A stretch of DNA of 64,000 bases from Pseudomonadota bacterium (GTDB lineage Bacteria; Desulfobacterota; Desulfovibrionia; Desulfovibrionales; Desulfovibrionaceae), in contig JAEWCY010000216.1 in NCBI GenBank assembly GCA_023390395.1, forward strand, positions 1 to 64,000, given 5' to 3'. The notes under the pieces are model-generated. The model worked only from the letters and a program-made list of their open reading frames with translations, did not search any database and was not told the DNA's origin. Shown piece by piece: positions 34,681 through 44,808 of this stretch (positions are counted from its first letter, which is position 1; every line of letters begins with the position of its first letter). A program made the translations under genes and the position numbers.

Positions 34681-36792
34681 ATGCATCTGACCGAACACGC
34701 CGGCAAGGCGCTCCTCGCCAGGGCCGGCATCGAAGTTCCGCCCGGCGTCGTCGTGGACCCCGGCGACGCGGACATGGCCCCGCCGCCCTTTCCCGGGCCC
34801 TACTACCTCAAGGCCCAGACCTTGACCGGCGGGCGCGGCAAGGCCGGCGGCGTGGTCCGGGTGGAGGATGCCGCCGGGATCGCCGCGGCCGCGGCCCGGC
34901 TTTTCCCCCTGCCCCTTGGCGGGGCGACCGCGCCCTTCCTGCGGCTGGAGCCGGCCGTGCCCCACGACCGGGCCCTGTACCTGTCCCTGGGCGTCTCGCG
35001 CCGGCGCGGCGGGCTGTGCCTGACCGTGGCCGGGGAGGGCGGGGGCGACGTCGAGGCCCTGGCCGGCGACCCGCGCCTGCTGGCGCTGGACGTGCCGCCG
35101 CCCTTTGGCCTGACGCCGCGTCTGGCTCGCCGGGCCTTTTTCCACCTGGCCCTGCCGCAAGGGCTGTGGACGCCGTTTTTCGCGCTGCTGGAAAAGCTCT
35201 TCGCGGCCGTGGAGGCGCAGGGGCTGCTTTTGGCCGAGATCAACCCCCTGGCCGTGACCCCGGACGGGCGGTTCGTGGCCCTGGACGCCAAGGTGACGGC
35301 GGACGACAGCGTGGTGGCCCTGCGGCCCGAGCTGCGCCGCCACGCCGACGACCGGCTGCTGACCGGGGCTGAGCGCCGGGCGGCGGCCTACGGGCTTTCC
35401 TTCGTCAGTCTGCCCGGCCGGGTGGGGCTGCTCGCCAACGGCGCGGGCCTGGCCATGGCCACCATGGACGCCCTGGCGGCGGCCGGGCTCGACGCCGCCA
35501 ACTTCCTGGATTTCGGCGGCACGGCCGACGCCGTGCGGCTGCGGGCGGCTTTCGACCTGCTTTTCGCCGACGAACGCGTGGCCGCTTGCCTGGTCAACAT
35601 GTTCGGCGGCATCCTGTCCTGCGCCGACGTGGCCCGGGCCCTTTCCGAAGCCCTGGGCGACGCGCCGCCGCCAAGGCCCGTGGTGGTGCGCTTCGCCGGC
35701 AACGGCGCGGACCAGGGGGCGGCGCTGCTGCGCCGGCTGGGGCTGCCGGCGCTTTCCGTGGCCGAGGACATGGACCAGGCCGTGGCCATGCTTTCGGAAG
35801 TGGTCGCGCCGGGGCCGGGGCGGGATTTCTCCGCGCCGCCGCCCGAGGCCTGCCGCTCGCTGCCGGGCGCGGCCGGCGACGCGGAAGCCTGGGCGTCGGG
35901 ATTTCGGCCTTTGCCGTCGCTGCTCGATCTCGACGGGAAAAGCGGCGTGCTCGTCCAGGGGATCACCGGCCGGGCCGGCAGCCGCCACGCCCTGCGCATG
36001 CGGGCCTACGGGGCGAACGTCGTGGCCGGGGTCACGCCCTTTCGCGGCGGTCGCGACGTGGAGGGCATCCCGGTCTACGACGGCGTGGCCGAGGCCGTGG
36101 CCCGCCACGCCGTGGACGTGTCGGTGCTCTTCGTGCCGGCCGCCGGCGCGGCCGACGCCATCCTGGAGGCGGCCGAGGCCGGGGTTTCGCGCATCGTGTG
36201 CATCACCGACGGCGTGCCGCAAAAGGACATGCTGGCCGTGCGCGCGGCCCTTGCCGGAAAGGACGTCCTGCTCCTTGGCCCCAACACGCCCGGGCTTTTC
36301 GTGCCCGGGGCCATGCAGGCCGGCATCATGCCGCCCGACCCCTTCCTGCCCGGGCCGGTGGCCGTCTTTTCCCGCAGCGGCACCCTGACCTACGAGGTCT
36401 GCTCGCGCCTGTCCGCCGCGGGCATCGGCCAGGCCGTGGCCGCGGGCATCGGCGGCGACCCCTTCGGCGGGGCGGATTTCACGGCGCTTTGCCATATGGT
36501 GCGCGACGACGACCGGGTGCGGGCGGTCATGCTCATCGGCGAGGTGGGCGGCCGGGCCGAGGAGGACGCGGCCGCCTACGTGCTGGAGACGGCCTATCCC
36601 AAGCCCGTGGCCGCCTTCGTGGCCGGGCTGTCCGCACCGCCGGGCCGGGCGCTGGGGCATGCCGGGGCGCTGCTCGAGCGTCCCGGCGGCGTGGCCGGCA
36701 AGCTGGCCTGCCTGTCGCGGGCGGGCATCGCCGTGTGCGCCGAACTCGGCGACGTGGCCGGGGTGATGGCCGGGCTTTTGTGCGGGCCCTGA
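34681..36792 (+). CDS. Fused succinyl-CoA synthetase (beta-alpha)
   Basis: A 703-residue protein that joins SucC-like and SucD-like chains. Residues of about 1-375 are the beta part: ATP-grasp KAQTLTGGRGKAGGV, LAEINPLAVTPDG, ANGAGLAMATMD, NMFGGILSCADVARAL. Residues of about 420-703 are the alpha part: CoA-binding VQGITGRAGSRHALRM, LLGPNTPGLF, SRSGTLTYE and the phosphohistidine segment GHAGALLERPGG. It converts succinyl-CoA to succinate with ATP/GTP formation. Most bacteria have two separate chains. It follows korDABC by 99 bases and uses its product. The ATG at 34681 with AGGGAG is used. Another acyl-CoA specificity (as in ADP-forming acetyl-CoA synthetases) is possible. Confidence 0.88.
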   Translation: MHLTEHAGKALLARAGIEVPPGVVVDPGDADMAPPPFPGPYYLKAQTLTGGRGKAGGVVRVEDAAGIAAAAARLFPLPLGGATAPFLRLEPAVPHDRALYLSLGVSRRRGGLCLTVAGEGGGDVEALAGDPRLLALDVPPPFGLTPRLARRAFFHLALPQGLWTPFFALLEKLFAAVEAQGLLLAEINPLAVTPDGRFVALDAKVTADDSVVALRPELRRHADDRLLTGAERRAAAYGLSFVSLPGRVGLLANGAGLAMATMDALAAAGLDAANFLDFGGTADAVRLRAAFDLLFADERVAACLVNMFGGILSCADVARALSEALGDAPPPRPVVVRFAGNGADQGAALLRRLGLPALSVAEDMDQAVAMLSEVVAPGPGRDFSAPPPEACRSLPGAAGDAEAWASGFRPLPSLLDLDGKSGVLVQGITGRAGSRHALRMRAYGANVVAGVTPFRGGRDVEGIPVYDGVAEAVARHAVDVSVLFVPAAGAADAILEAAEAGVSRIVCITDGVPQKDMLAVRAALAGKDVLLLGPNTPGLFVPGAMQAGIMPPDPFLPGPVAVFSRSGTLTYEVCSRLSAAGIGQAVAAGIGGDPFGGADFTALCHMVRDDDRVRAVMLIGEVGGRAEEDAAAYVLETAYPKPVAAFVAGLSAPPGRALGHAGALLERPGGVAGKLACLSRAGIAVCAELGDVAGVMAGLLCGP

Positions 36793-36896
36793 CGGGGAAT
36801 CTTCGAAAACGATTCTTCGCGCGCGTGGCCTTGGTCGCGGGCCGCGCCTCTCGCGCGGGCGCGCCTTGGCCTGGGAAAGGCCTTGGAGCGGGCGGG

Positions 36897-37232
36897 CTAG
36901 TTGCCCTTGGCCGGGGCGGCCTCGGCTTTGGCGTCCTTCTTCTCCCGCTTGGGCCGCACGTAGCCCTTGTACTTGTCTTCGATCTTGGACTTTTCCTTGG
37001 CGAACACCGCCGCGTCCTTGGCGTGCTCGCTCTCGGACCAGGCCCGGTAGCGCGCCTCGGCCGCATCCGAGCGGGCCGTGGAGGGCGAGGCCTTGGCCGG
37101 CGTCGCGGGAGCGGCCGGTTGGGCGGCTTCGGTCGTGGGGGGCGCGGCCGGGGTCGGTTCGGCGGCCAGGACGGAAAAAGCCGGGGCCAGCAGGCTCCCG
37201 GCGACGACAAACGAGGCGGCGACCTTGCGCAT
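36897..37232 (-). CDS. Small exported Ala/Pro-rich protein, unknown
   Basis: A 111-residue protein with a clear signal peptide (cleavage near VLA-AEP), a Pro/Ala/Thr-rich linker (~35 residues) and a strongly charged Lys/Glu-rich C-terminal half, probably helical (AEARYRAWSESEHAKDAAVF, KEKSKIEDKYKGYVRPKREK). AGGGAG precedes the ATG. No family is recognised. Confidence 0.72.
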   Translation of the reverse strand: MRKVAASFVVAGSLLAPAFSVLAAEPTPAAPPTTEAAQPAAPATPAKASPSTARSDAAEARYRAWSESEHAKDAAVFAKEKSKIEDKYKGYVRPKREKKDAKAEAAPAKGN

Positions 37233-37373
37233 GGATTCTCCCTGACGGCCTCTGGGGCCGCGAAACGGTCGGCCAGGAACTAACCATATTTCCCCCGGGC
37301 CGGCAATGGGGGCGCAGGCCGCGCGGCGGCTTCCATCCTGGCCAAGGGCCGGGATTTGGCGTAGAAACCGACG

Positions 37374-39020
37374 ATGCCGGACGAGTTGACGCCCAAAGAC
37401 AGCCCCGCTTTTCTCGCCTCCCTCATGGACGCGTCCCCGGACCTCTTCTTCTTCAAGGACGCCGCCGGCGTCTACCGTTACGCCAACAAGGCCTTCTGCG
37501 ACCTTTTCGGGCTCACCCGCGAGGAGGTCCTCGGCCGCACGGATTTCGACATCTTCCCGGCCGCCAACGCCAGGCGGCACCGGCGGGCCGACCAGTCCGT
37601 GCTGTCCGCGGGCCGGTTCGCCTCCTTCGACTACGAGGTCGTGGCCTCCGGCCGGGCCGTCTGGCTGCAGGTGCTCAAGACCCCGCTTCGCGACGCCTCG
37701 GGGCGCATCACGGGCATCATCTGCGCCGCCCGCAACGTCACCACGCGCAAGCGCCACGAGGATGAGGCCCGGCTGGCCCGGCGCGAGCTGGAAAAGGACG
37801 TGGCCGACCAGTCCGAGGACCTGCGCCGCGTCAACCAGGAGCTGCGCCGCCAGATCATCCAGCGCCACAAGGCCGAAAAGGCCCTGGAAGAGTCGCTTCG
37901 CACCGTCAACCTCATCGTGGAGAACAGCCCCATCGGCATCTCCTTCGTCACCGAACGCGTGGTGCGCCGGGCCAACCCGCGCTTCCACGAACTCTTCGCC
38001 AGCTCGCCGGGCGGCATCGCCGGGCAGTCCACGGCCGTCTTTTATCCCGATAGGGACTCCTTCGAGGCCTTCGGCCGGGAATTCTATCCCATGCTTGCCC
38101 GTGGGGAGCGTGTGGACACGGTGCGCCTCATGCGCCGCTTCGACGGCACGGAGTTCTGGTGCCGCATCATCGGCCAGGTGCTTTTTCCCGAGCGGCCCCA
38201 GGCCGGCTCCATCTGGCTCATGGAAGACGTGACCGAACGCAGGCTGGCCGAGGAGGCTGCCCTGGCCGCCGACCGGCTCAAGCGGGAATTCGTGGACAAC
38301 ATGTCCCACGAGGTCAGGACGCCGCTCAACGGCATCATGGGCATGCTGCAGGTGCTGGAGGGCACGGAGCTGTCCCAGGAGCAGCGGGAGCACCTGTCCG
38401 TCCTGCGTCAATGCGCCGCGAGCCTGGCCGACCTGCTGGAGGGCATGCTCGACTTCTCCCGCCTCGACGCCGGCGGGGAGCCGCCCCGGCGCGACCTCTT
38501 CTCCGTCCGGGACGTGGTCCGGGGGACGTGTAATTCCTTCCAAGGCGCGGCCGGCCGCAAAGGGCTCGATCTCGTCTGCCGCATCCACCTCGACGTGCCC
38601 GAGGCGGTGGTGGGCGATGGGGCCGGGCTGCGCCGGGTGCTGGCGGCCCTGGTGGGCAACGCCGTGAAGTTCACGCCCTCGGGCGAGGTGGCGGTGGAGG
38701 TGGCCCAGGGCTGGGGCTGCCGCGAGGCCGGGGCCGCGCCGACGGTCGCGGGCACGGTTTATCTGGCTTTTTCCGTGCGCGACACCGGCATCGGCCTTTC
38801 CCCGGAGGCGCTCGGCGGCATCTTCGAACCCTTTCGGCAGGTCGACGGCAGCATGACCCGGCGTTACGGCGGCGCGGGCCTGGGCCTGGCCATCGCCCGC
38901 AAGGCGGCCGAGGCCATGGGCGGTTTCCTGGACGTGCAAAGCGTTCCGGGCAAGGGCAGCGTCTTCTGCTTCTGCGTGCCCTTCGCCCTGCCGGACCAGG
39001 CGGCCGAGCCGGCGGCTTGA
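37374..39020 (+). CDS. PAS-domain sensor histidine kinase
   Basis: A 548-residue cytoplasmic kinase; no membrane helix is seen. Two PAS domains (about 15-130 and 175-290) are separated by a coiled coil. The HisKA domain has the phospho-acceptor His in [16 protein letters not shown], and the ATPase domain shows [11 protein letters not shown] (N box), [15 protein letters not shown] (G1) and [13 protein letters not shown] (G2). No receiver domain is fused and no response regulator lies beside it. The AraC gene follows at once; whether it is controlled by this kinase is unknown. Confidence 0.93.
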   Translation: MPDELTPKDSPAFLASLMDASPDLFFFKDAAGVYRYANKAFCDLFGLTREEVLGRTDFDIFPAANARRHRRADQSVLSAGRFASFDYEVVASGRAVWLQVLKTPLRDASGRITGIICAARNVTTRKRHEDEARLARRELEKDVADQSEDLRRVNQELRRQIIQRHKAEKALEESLRTVNLIVENSPIGISFVTERVVRRANPRFHELFASSPGGIAGQSTAVFYPDRDSFEAFGREFYPMLARGERVDTVRLMRRFDGTEFWCRIIGQVLFPERPQAGSIWLMEDVTERRLAEEAALAADRLKREFVDNMSHEVRTPLNGIMGMLQVLEGTELSQEQREHLSVLRQCAASLADLLEGMLDFSRLDAGGEPPRRDLFSVRDVVRGTCNSFQGAAGRKGLDLVCRIHLDVPEAVVGDGAGLRRVLAALVGNAVKFTPSGEVAVEVAQGWGCREAGAAPTVAGTVYLAFSVRDTGIGLSPEALGGIFEPFRQVDGSMTRRYGGAGLGLAIARKAAEAMGGFLDVQSVPGKGSVFCFCVPFALPDQAAEPAA

Positions 39021-39052
39021 CCCGGCAGGCCTTCCTGGAACAAGCTCGGCCC

Positions 39053-39868
39053 ATGTCCGGCCGTTCCCCCCGCTTCGCCCCCGAGATCCTGCGCCGTCGC
39101 CTCGACCCGGAGCTGCCCGGCCTGGAGGCCAGGCTCGCCGCCTACCGCCGCCAGGCCTTCGCCAGCCACATCCACGACGCCTGGTGCGTGGGGCTCGTGC
39201 TCTCCGGGGCCACGCGCATGCGCCAGGGCGCGGCGGCGCGCCGCGTCGGGGCGGGCGAGGCGGCCCTGATCGATCCGGGCGTGCCCCATTCCTGCAATCC
39301 CGAGCCCGACGGCCGGCTGGGCTACGTCATGTTCTTCCTGGACCGCCGGGCCCTGGCCGCCGCCGCCGGGGAGGAGGGCGAGCCGGTCTTTCGCGCCCCG
39401 GTGGTGCGCGACCCGGCGCTTTCCCGCCGGCTGGTCGGGCTCTACCGCGTCCTGGGCGCGCCGGGCGGCCGGCTGTCCAAGGAGACGCTCCTGTGCCGGG
39501 CACTGGGACCGCTCCTTGGCGGCCGTTCCAGTGGCGAGCCTCGGCGCGGCGACGGCGCGGCCGCCCTGGTCCGGGACTACCTGCGGGAGCATCCCCGCGA
39601 GAACGCGTCGCTTGCCGCCCTGGCCGCCCTGGCCGGGCGCAGCCCGGCCTACCTGCTGCGCCTGTTCAAGCGCCGCTACGGCCTGCCGCCCCACGCCTAC
39701 CAGAACCACCTGCGCGTGGAGCGGGCCAAGGCCCTGCTGGCCACGGACCTGCCCGCCGCCCAGGTGGCCCTCGAGGCCGGCTTCGCCGACCAGAGCCACC
39801 TCATCCGGGTCTTCACGCCCCTGGTCGGAGCCACGCCGGGCCAGTACCGCCGCTGCCTGCGCGCCTGA
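39053..39868 (+). CDS. AraC-family transcriptional regulator
   Basis: A 271-residue regulator: a cupin N-terminal domain (ASHIHDAWCVGLVLSG, LIDPGVPHSCNPEPDG) and a C-terminal double helix-turn-helix (LAALAGRSPAYLLRLFKRRY and VALEAGFADQSHLIRVF). The type resembles regulators of amino-acid exporters, in line with the EamA exporter gene 167 bases downstream. ATG 39053 is chosen; a TTG overlapping the kinase stop at 39017 would add 12 residues. Confidence 0.9.
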   Translation: MSGRSPRFAPEILRRRLDPELPGLEARLAAYRRQAFASHIHDAWCVGLVLSGATRMRQGAAARRVGAGEAALIDPGVPHSCNPEPDGRLGYVMFFLDRRALAAAAGEEGEPVFRAPVVRDPALSRRLVGLYRVLGAPGGRLSKETLLCRALGPLLGGRSSGEPRRGDGAAALVRDYLREHPRENASLAALAALAGRSPAYLLRLFKRRYGLPPHAYQNHLRVERAKALLATDLPAAQVALEAGFADQSHLIRVFTPLVGATPGQYRRCLRA

Positions 39869-40035
39869 GGCGTCCTCGAAAGGACAGGTTTTTCGGGGGA
39901 ATGCCCTGGCAGGCTCGCGGAAAGAACCCCGGCGCATTCCTTGGGAGAGCGGGCCAGGGCAATTTCGTCCAATTCCCGCCTGGGGGAATGGGCCATGGTG
40001 CCGTCCGACCGGCCGCGCGGCCGGCGGGAGGCATC

Positions 40036-40941
40036 GTGCGCAAGACCGATTTCGCGGTGGCGGCCGCCCTGGCCGTGACCCTGTTCGCCTGGGGCCTGTC
40101 CTATGTCTGGACCAAGATCGCGCTGGCCGAAATGGGTCCCTTCACCCTGGCCTGCGCGCGCTTTTCCCTGGCCACCGGGCTTTTCGCCCTGGCCTTCGCC
40201 GTTTCCGGCCGGCGGCCCCGGCCCCTTTCCCGGGCCGACCACGGCCGGCTGATCCTGCTTTCCCTGCTGCAGCCGGTGGGGCATTTCGCCTTCGAGACCT
40301 GCGGGCTGGTCCTGACCTCGGCCTCGGCCGCCGCCTGCATCGTGGCGGCCATCCCGCTGGCCGTGGTCGGCCTGGACGCGGCCCTGGGGCGCGGCAGGGC
40401 CGGATTGTCCGAGCTGGCGCGCGTCGCGGCCTCCATGGCCGGAGTGGCCTGCGTGGTCGCGGGAGGCGCGGGGCCGGGAGGCGGGAAGCTGGCCGGGGAC
40501 CTGCTCATGGTGGGGGCGGTGGCGGCAACGGCCGGGTACGTGGTCGCCGGCGGCGCGCTCGCCCGGCGTCTGGACGCCCTGACCGTGACCTTCGTGCAGC
40601 TGGCCTGGGGGGCGGCGCTTTTCGCGCCGGCCTGCGCCTTCGAGCTGGCCGGCCGGGGCTGGCCGCGCTTGACGGCCGGCGGGGCGGCGGCGCTGGCGGC
40701 CCTGGCCGTGCTGGCCAGCTTCGCCGGGTTCGCGTGCTACAACTTCGTGCTGGCCCGCCTGTCCGCCGCCCGGGCCGCCCTGTGGCTCAACGCCGTGCCG
40801 GTGGTGACGGCGCTGGCCGCCTGGGCCGCGCTCGGCGAACGGTTGTCGCTTTTGGAGGCGGCGGGAGGGATCATGGTCCTGGCGGCCGTGGCCGCGCCGG
40901 CCAGCGGCGGGAAACGCGCCGGCGCGCGTCGCGGCCTTTAA
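40036..40941 (+). CDS. EamA-family exporter (DMT superfamily)
   Basis: A 301-residue protein with ten membrane helices in two EamA halves (WGLSYVWTKIALAEMGPFTLA in the first, FAGFACYNFVLARLSAARAA in the second). It probably exports a small metabolite or amino acid. The GTG start is chosen for the GGGAGG four bases upstream. The AraC regulator upstream is a likely controller. Confidence 0.88.
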   Translation: MRKTDFAVAAALAVTLFAWGLSYVWTKIALAEMGPFTLACARFSLATGLFALAFAVSGRRPRPLSRADHGRLILLSLLQPVGHFAFETCGLVLTSASAAACIVAAIPLAVVGLDAALGRGRAGLSELARVAASMAGVACVVAGGAGPGGGKLAGDLLMVGAVAATAGYVVAGGALARRLDALTVTFVQLAWGAALFAPACAFELAGRGWPRLTAGGAAALAALAVLASFAGFACYNFVLARLSAARAALWLNAVPVVTALAAWAALGERLSLLEAAGGIMVLAAVAAPASGGKRAGARRGL

Positions 40942-41023
40942 AGAGGGCAGGCTTTTCCGGGGACAAGGGAGCGAACGGACGCTTTTCTCTTGAAGCTTCC
41001 GGCCGGGTTTTGCGGGGGCGGGG

Positions 41024-41458
41024 CTAGCGCGGGCCGGCCGGCCCGCCGGTCGCGGCGACCGCCGCCACCGCCTGCTCGGTGAGGGCCTCCATGACCGGGC
41101 CGTGGTCCAGGCCGGCCAGGTGCAGGAAGCCGTGGGCGAGCAGCCGCGTCAGGTGCTCCCGGGGCTCCTGGCCGTAGAGGAAGGCCTCGCGGGCCACGGT
41201 GTCCAGGGAGACGGCCATTTCCCCGAGATAGTCCGGCCGGTCGGGGTCGCCGGCCGGAAAGCTCAGCACGTTGGTGGGACCGGGAAGGCGCAGATGGGCG
41301 GCGTTGAGCCGGGCCATCTCGGCGTCGCCGACCAGGCGCAGGTCGTAGTCGCCGCCCGAAAGGTCCAGGGCGGCCAGGATGTCCCGGCACAAGGCGGCGA
41401 CTTCCGGCCGCCGCCAGGGCAGGTCGGGATGGACCAGCCCCGGGGCCAGGCCGATCAT
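41024..41458 (-). CDS. ybeY: Endoribonuclease YbeY (rRNA maturation)
   Basis: A 144-residue zinc protein with the UPF0054 motif HGFLHLAGLDH, whose three His bind the metal. It takes part in 16S rRNA 3' processing and ribosome quality control. The start overlaps the pgpH-like stop by four bases, and the gene order phoH-(7TM-HD)-ybeY is widely conserved. Confidence 0.93.
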   Translation of the reverse strand: MIGLAPGLVHPDLPWRRPEVAALCRDILAALDLSGGDYDLRLVGDAEMARLNAAHLRLPGPTNVLSFPAGDPDRPDYLGEMAVSLDTVAREAFLYGQEPREHLTRLLAHGFLHLAGLDHGPVMEALTEQAVAAVAATGGPAGPR

Positions 41459-43767
41459 GCGGCGTGTTCCGCCGCGCCCTTGGGCGTGACGGCGCAGGCC
41501 GGCTCCTCGCGCGTCTTGCCGTTTTTGGCGTCCGTGGTCTTGGCGCTCGGGTATTCGATGCGCTGGTGGAAGATGCCGGTCAGGATGCGCTGGAAGGTGT
41601 CGCTGAGTAACGTCAGGTCCTTGAGGGTCAGCTGGCAGTCGTCGAGCTCGCCCTCGTCGTGGATCTTGCGCACGATGTTGCCGATGTGCCCCTTGATGCG
41701 GCTGGGCGTGGGATCGACCAGGGTGCGGCTGGAGGCCTCGATGGCGTCGGCCAGAAGGATCAGGCCGGCCTCCTTGGTCTGGGGCTTGGGCCCGGGATAG
41801 CGGTAGTCCTCTTCGCGGATGGGGTCGTCGCCCTTGGACTCGGCCAGTTCCTTGGCCTTGTGGTGGAAGTAGGCGATGAGCGTGGTGCCGTGGTGCTGGC
41901 CGATGAGGTCCGTGATCTGCTGGCCCAGGTGGTGCTCCCTGGCCAGTTCCACGCCCTTTTTCACGTGGGCGATGAGGATCAGCGCGCTCATGGACGGGGC
42001 CAGCTTGTTGTGGCGGTTCTCCTTGCAGGAGATGTTCTCGATGAAATAGTGGGGGCTCTTGAGCTTGCCGATGTCGTGGTAGAGCGCCGCCACCTTGGCC
42101 AGGAGCGGATTGGCCCCGATGGCCCGGGCTCCGGCCTCGACCATGTTGGAGACGATCAGCGAATGGTGGTAGGTGCCCGGGGCCTTGACCATGAGCTCCT
42201 GAAGCAGCGGCTGCTCCAGGTTCAAAAGCTCCATGAGGCGGAAGCGCGAAGTGTAGCCGAAGATGAGCTCCATGATGGGCGCGATGCCGACCACGGCCAG
42301 AAGCGACAGAAACGACGACAGGCCAACGAAGATCAGACCCGTGCAGGCCACGGTCGGGTCGCCCAGGTCCATGAGGTTGAGCGAACCCCACATGAGGCAA
42401 AGCGCCGCGAAAAGCGGCAGCACGGACCGCAGCACCTGGGCCCGCGTCTCCGAGCACTTCATGAGGTAGATGTAGATCATGCAGCCGACGAAATAGTAGC
42501 AGAAGATGCCGATGCCGCCGTAGACCATGTTGGCGGCCAGAAACGACAGGATGAGGCTCACGAAGATGCACAGGCGCTTGGAAAAAAAGAGCGCCAGGAT
42601 GCCCGCCGCGCCGGCGATGGGCAGGCTCACGGCGAAATAGGCCGATCGCGCCGCCTCGGACAGGCCGCCCCCTCCCGGCAAGGTGACCACGTCGGCCACC
42701 TTGGCCAGCATGCCGAAGATGAGCAGGATGACGCCCAGGAACACCCAGTCCGTGTCGCGCACGCGCCTTAAGCCCGTGCGGTCCAGGGACAGGGCCAGCA
42801 CGGCCAGAAACATCAGGCACATGCCGAAAAGCCCGACGGCGCGCAGCAGGTTGTAGGAGCCCTTGCGGTGGGAGTAGAGGGCTTGCAGCTTGAGCTGCTG
42901 GATGGGGCCCACGCGCTCGCCCTGGCGCACGATGATCTCGCCCTTCTTGATGATGTAGTAAAGCGGCTCCACGGCCCGGCTGATCTCGCGCCGGCGGGCT
43001 TGCGTGGTTTCCTGGTTGAAGGTCATGTTGGGGGCGAGCAGGGGGTAGACCAGGACGTAGACGGCCTTGCGCAGGCGAAAGGGCCGGTTCATGGAGACCT
43101 TGAGCCGGTGCTCCAGGTCGTCTTTGACCTGCTTGAGGTCCTTGACGTCGCGCGTCTCGACCCGCAGCGTCTCCATCATGGAGGGCAGGTCGCGGATGAG
43201 AATGCCGTTTTTATACGGGGCGAACAGCGCCGTGGAGGCCACCACGCCGGATTCGTAGTTCTGCCTGAGCCAGGGCAGGACGTCCTTGTCCAGGAGGTCC
43301 TTGAACTCGTCCTGGCGCCAGACCTCGATGATGTCGCCGCCGACCTCGGTGTTGAGGTTTTCGGCGATCTGCCAGCGCAGCTTCTCCAGGTCCTCGCCGC
43401 CGGCCGTGCGCACGGAGACGACGATGTCCTGGGCGGTCTTGGCCAGGGCCTCGTAGGGCAGGGGACTCACGTCGAAGACCGGGGGCTGGGAGTCGGCCAC
43501 CTGGTCCCGCTTGCGGGCGGTGGCTTCCACGTCCTCGATCTGGAGGTTCTGGTCGGCGGCCACGTCCTGGGTGGCGATTTCGCCGGCGGTGAAGAGCTTC
43601 ACCGAATTGTCGAGCCCGAGCCTGGCCACGAAGCTCAGGGCGAAGACGGCGGTCAGGAAGAAGGCGAAGCCGGCCAAGCCCCCCGGCACGGCCGGGGCGT
43701 GCACGGCCTGGCCGGCCTTGGACTGGCCCTTAAACTTCCGTTTGACCCTGTTTACTATCTCGCTCAT
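41455..43767 (-). CDS. 7TM-HD phosphodiesterase (PgpH-like)
   Basis: A 770-residue membrane protein. An N-terminal helix and extracytoplasmic 7TMR-HDED domain (about 50-310) are followed by seven membrane helices (about 315-510) and an HD domain: [14 protein letters not shown], the HDIGK motif at 564-568, GQHHGT and [11 protein letters not shown]. Homologues (PgpH) hydrolyse cyclic di-AMP. No di-AMP cyclase gene is in view, so the substrate is presumed by homology. Its 5' end overlaps the phoH gene by 38 bases. Confidence 0.92.
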   Translation of the reverse strand: MSEIVNRVKRKFKGQSKAGQAVHAPAVPGGLAGFAFFLTAVFALSFVARLGLDNSVKLFTAGEIATQDVAADQNLQIEDVEATARKRDQVADSQPPVFDVSPLPYEALAKTAQDIVVSVRTAGGEDLEKLRWQIAENLNTEVGGDIIEVWRQDEFKDLLDKDVLPWLRQNYESGVVASTALFAPYKNGILIRDLPSMMETLRVETRDVKDLKQVKDDLEHRLKVSMNRPFRLRKAVYVLVYPLLAPNMTFNQETTQARRREISRAVEPLYYIIKKGEIIVRQGERVGPIQQLKLQALYSHRKGSYNLLRAVGLFGMCLMFLAVLALSLDRTGLRRVRDTDWVFLGVILLIFGMLAKVADVVTLPGGGGLSEAARSAYFAVSLPIAGAAGILALFFSKRLCIFVSLILSFLAANMVYGGIGIFCYYFVGCMIYIYLMKCSETRAQVLRSVLPLFAALCLMWGSLNLMDLGDPTVACTGLIFVGLSSFLSLLAVVGIAPIMELIFGYTSRFRLMELLNLEQPLLQELMVKAPGTYHHSLIVSNMVEAGARAIGANPLLAKVAALYHDIGKLKSPHYFIENISCKENRHNKLAPSMSALILIAHVKKGVELAREHHLGQQITDLIGQHHGTTLIAYFHHKAKELAESKGDDPIREEDYRYPGPKPQTKEAGLILLADAIEASSRTLVDPTPSRIKGHIGNIVRKIHDEGELDDCQLTLKDLTLLSDTFQRILTGIFHQRIEYPSAKTTDAKNGKTREEPACAVTPKGAAEHAA

Positions 43768-44716
43768 AGGCCTTGACGATCCTTCCCACGAGGGGATGGC
43801 GGATGACGTCCGCGTCGCTGAAGGAAATGAATTCGATGCCGCGCACTTCGCGCAGCACCCGTTTGGCCTCCACCAGTCCGGACACGGACCGGGGCGGCAG
43901 GTCTATCTGGGTCACGTCGCCGGTGACCACGGCCTTGGAGGCCAGGCCCAGGCGGGTGAGGAACATCTTCATCTGCTCGGGCGTGGTGTTTTGGGCCTCG
44001 TCGAGGATGATCAGGGCGTCGTTTAGGGTGCGCCCCCGCATGAAGGCCAGCGGGGCCACCTCGATGACGCCGTTGTCGAGCATCTCCCGCACCTTGCGGA
44101 AGTCGAGCATGTCGTTGAGCGCGTCGTAGAGCGGACGCAGGTAGGGGTTGACCTTCTCCACCATGTCGCCGGGCAGGAAGCCGAGCTTTTCGCCGGCTTC
44201 CACGGCCGGCCGGGTGAGGATGAGCCGCTTGACCCGCCGCTCGATGAGGAAATGCACGCCCATGGCCACGGCCAGGTAGGTTTTGCCCGTGCCGGCCGGG
44301 CCGATGCCGAAGACCAGGTCGTTTTTGCGGATGGCGGCCAGGTAGTCGCGCTGGGTGGCCGTTTTCGGGGCCACGGTCTTTTTCGGCGAGACGGCCAGGG
44401 CCTCCTCGCGGTAGACGCGCTGGAGGCTGGCCTCGGGCTCCCTGGCCAGGACGCTGAGCGCCTGTTCCACGTCGGCGGGGTAGACGGGCTTGCCCTGGCG
44501 CAGAAGGCCGTAGAGCTGCACCAGCACGTTGGCCACGTGGGACAGCGTCTCCTCGTCGTCGGCGCGCAGGACCACGGCGTTGCCCCGGGTGTCGAGACGC
44601 GCCCCGGACTTGCCGGCGATCAGGGCGAGGTTGTCATTGTGGGGACCGAACAGGTCCCTGGCCAGCTCCGAGTCGTCGAACTCCAGCCGCCGTTCAAGCC
44701 CAGGCGTTTCCATCAT
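43730..44716 (-). CDS. phoH: PhoH-like ATPase
   Basis: A 328-residue protein: a KH-like N-terminal segment (about 20-90) then a P-loop NTPase with Walker [11 protein letters not shown], motif [16 protein letters not shown] and Walker [13 protein letters not shown], as in YbeZ. With YbeY it is tied to ribosome maturation and phosphate/RNA stress. It is the first gene of the run; the start is ATG-ATG, of which the first is used. Confidence 0.93.
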   Translation of the reverse strand: MMETPGLERRLEFDDSELARDLFGPHNDNLALIAGKSGARLDTRGNAVVLRADDEETLSHVANVLVQLYGLLRQGKPVYPADVEQALSVLAREPEASLQRVYREEALAVSPKKTVAPKTATQRDYLAAIRKNDLVFGIGPAGTGKTYLAVAMGVHFLIERRVKRLILTRPAVEAGEKLGFLPGDMVEKVNPYLRPLYDALNDMLDFRKVREMLDNGVIEVAPLAFMRGRTLNDALIILDEAQNTTPEQMKMFLTRLGLASKAVVTGDVTQIDLPPRSVSGLVEAKRVLREVRGIEFISFSDADVIRHPLVGRIVKAYERDSKQGQTEV

Positions 44717-44808
44717 GGCGTCACAACGCTGTTACGGTCCGAATGCCGCGCATGGCCCGGTTACGCTCCTAATACAACACCGCGACGAGGACAAGCGAAT
44801 CCGCGACA

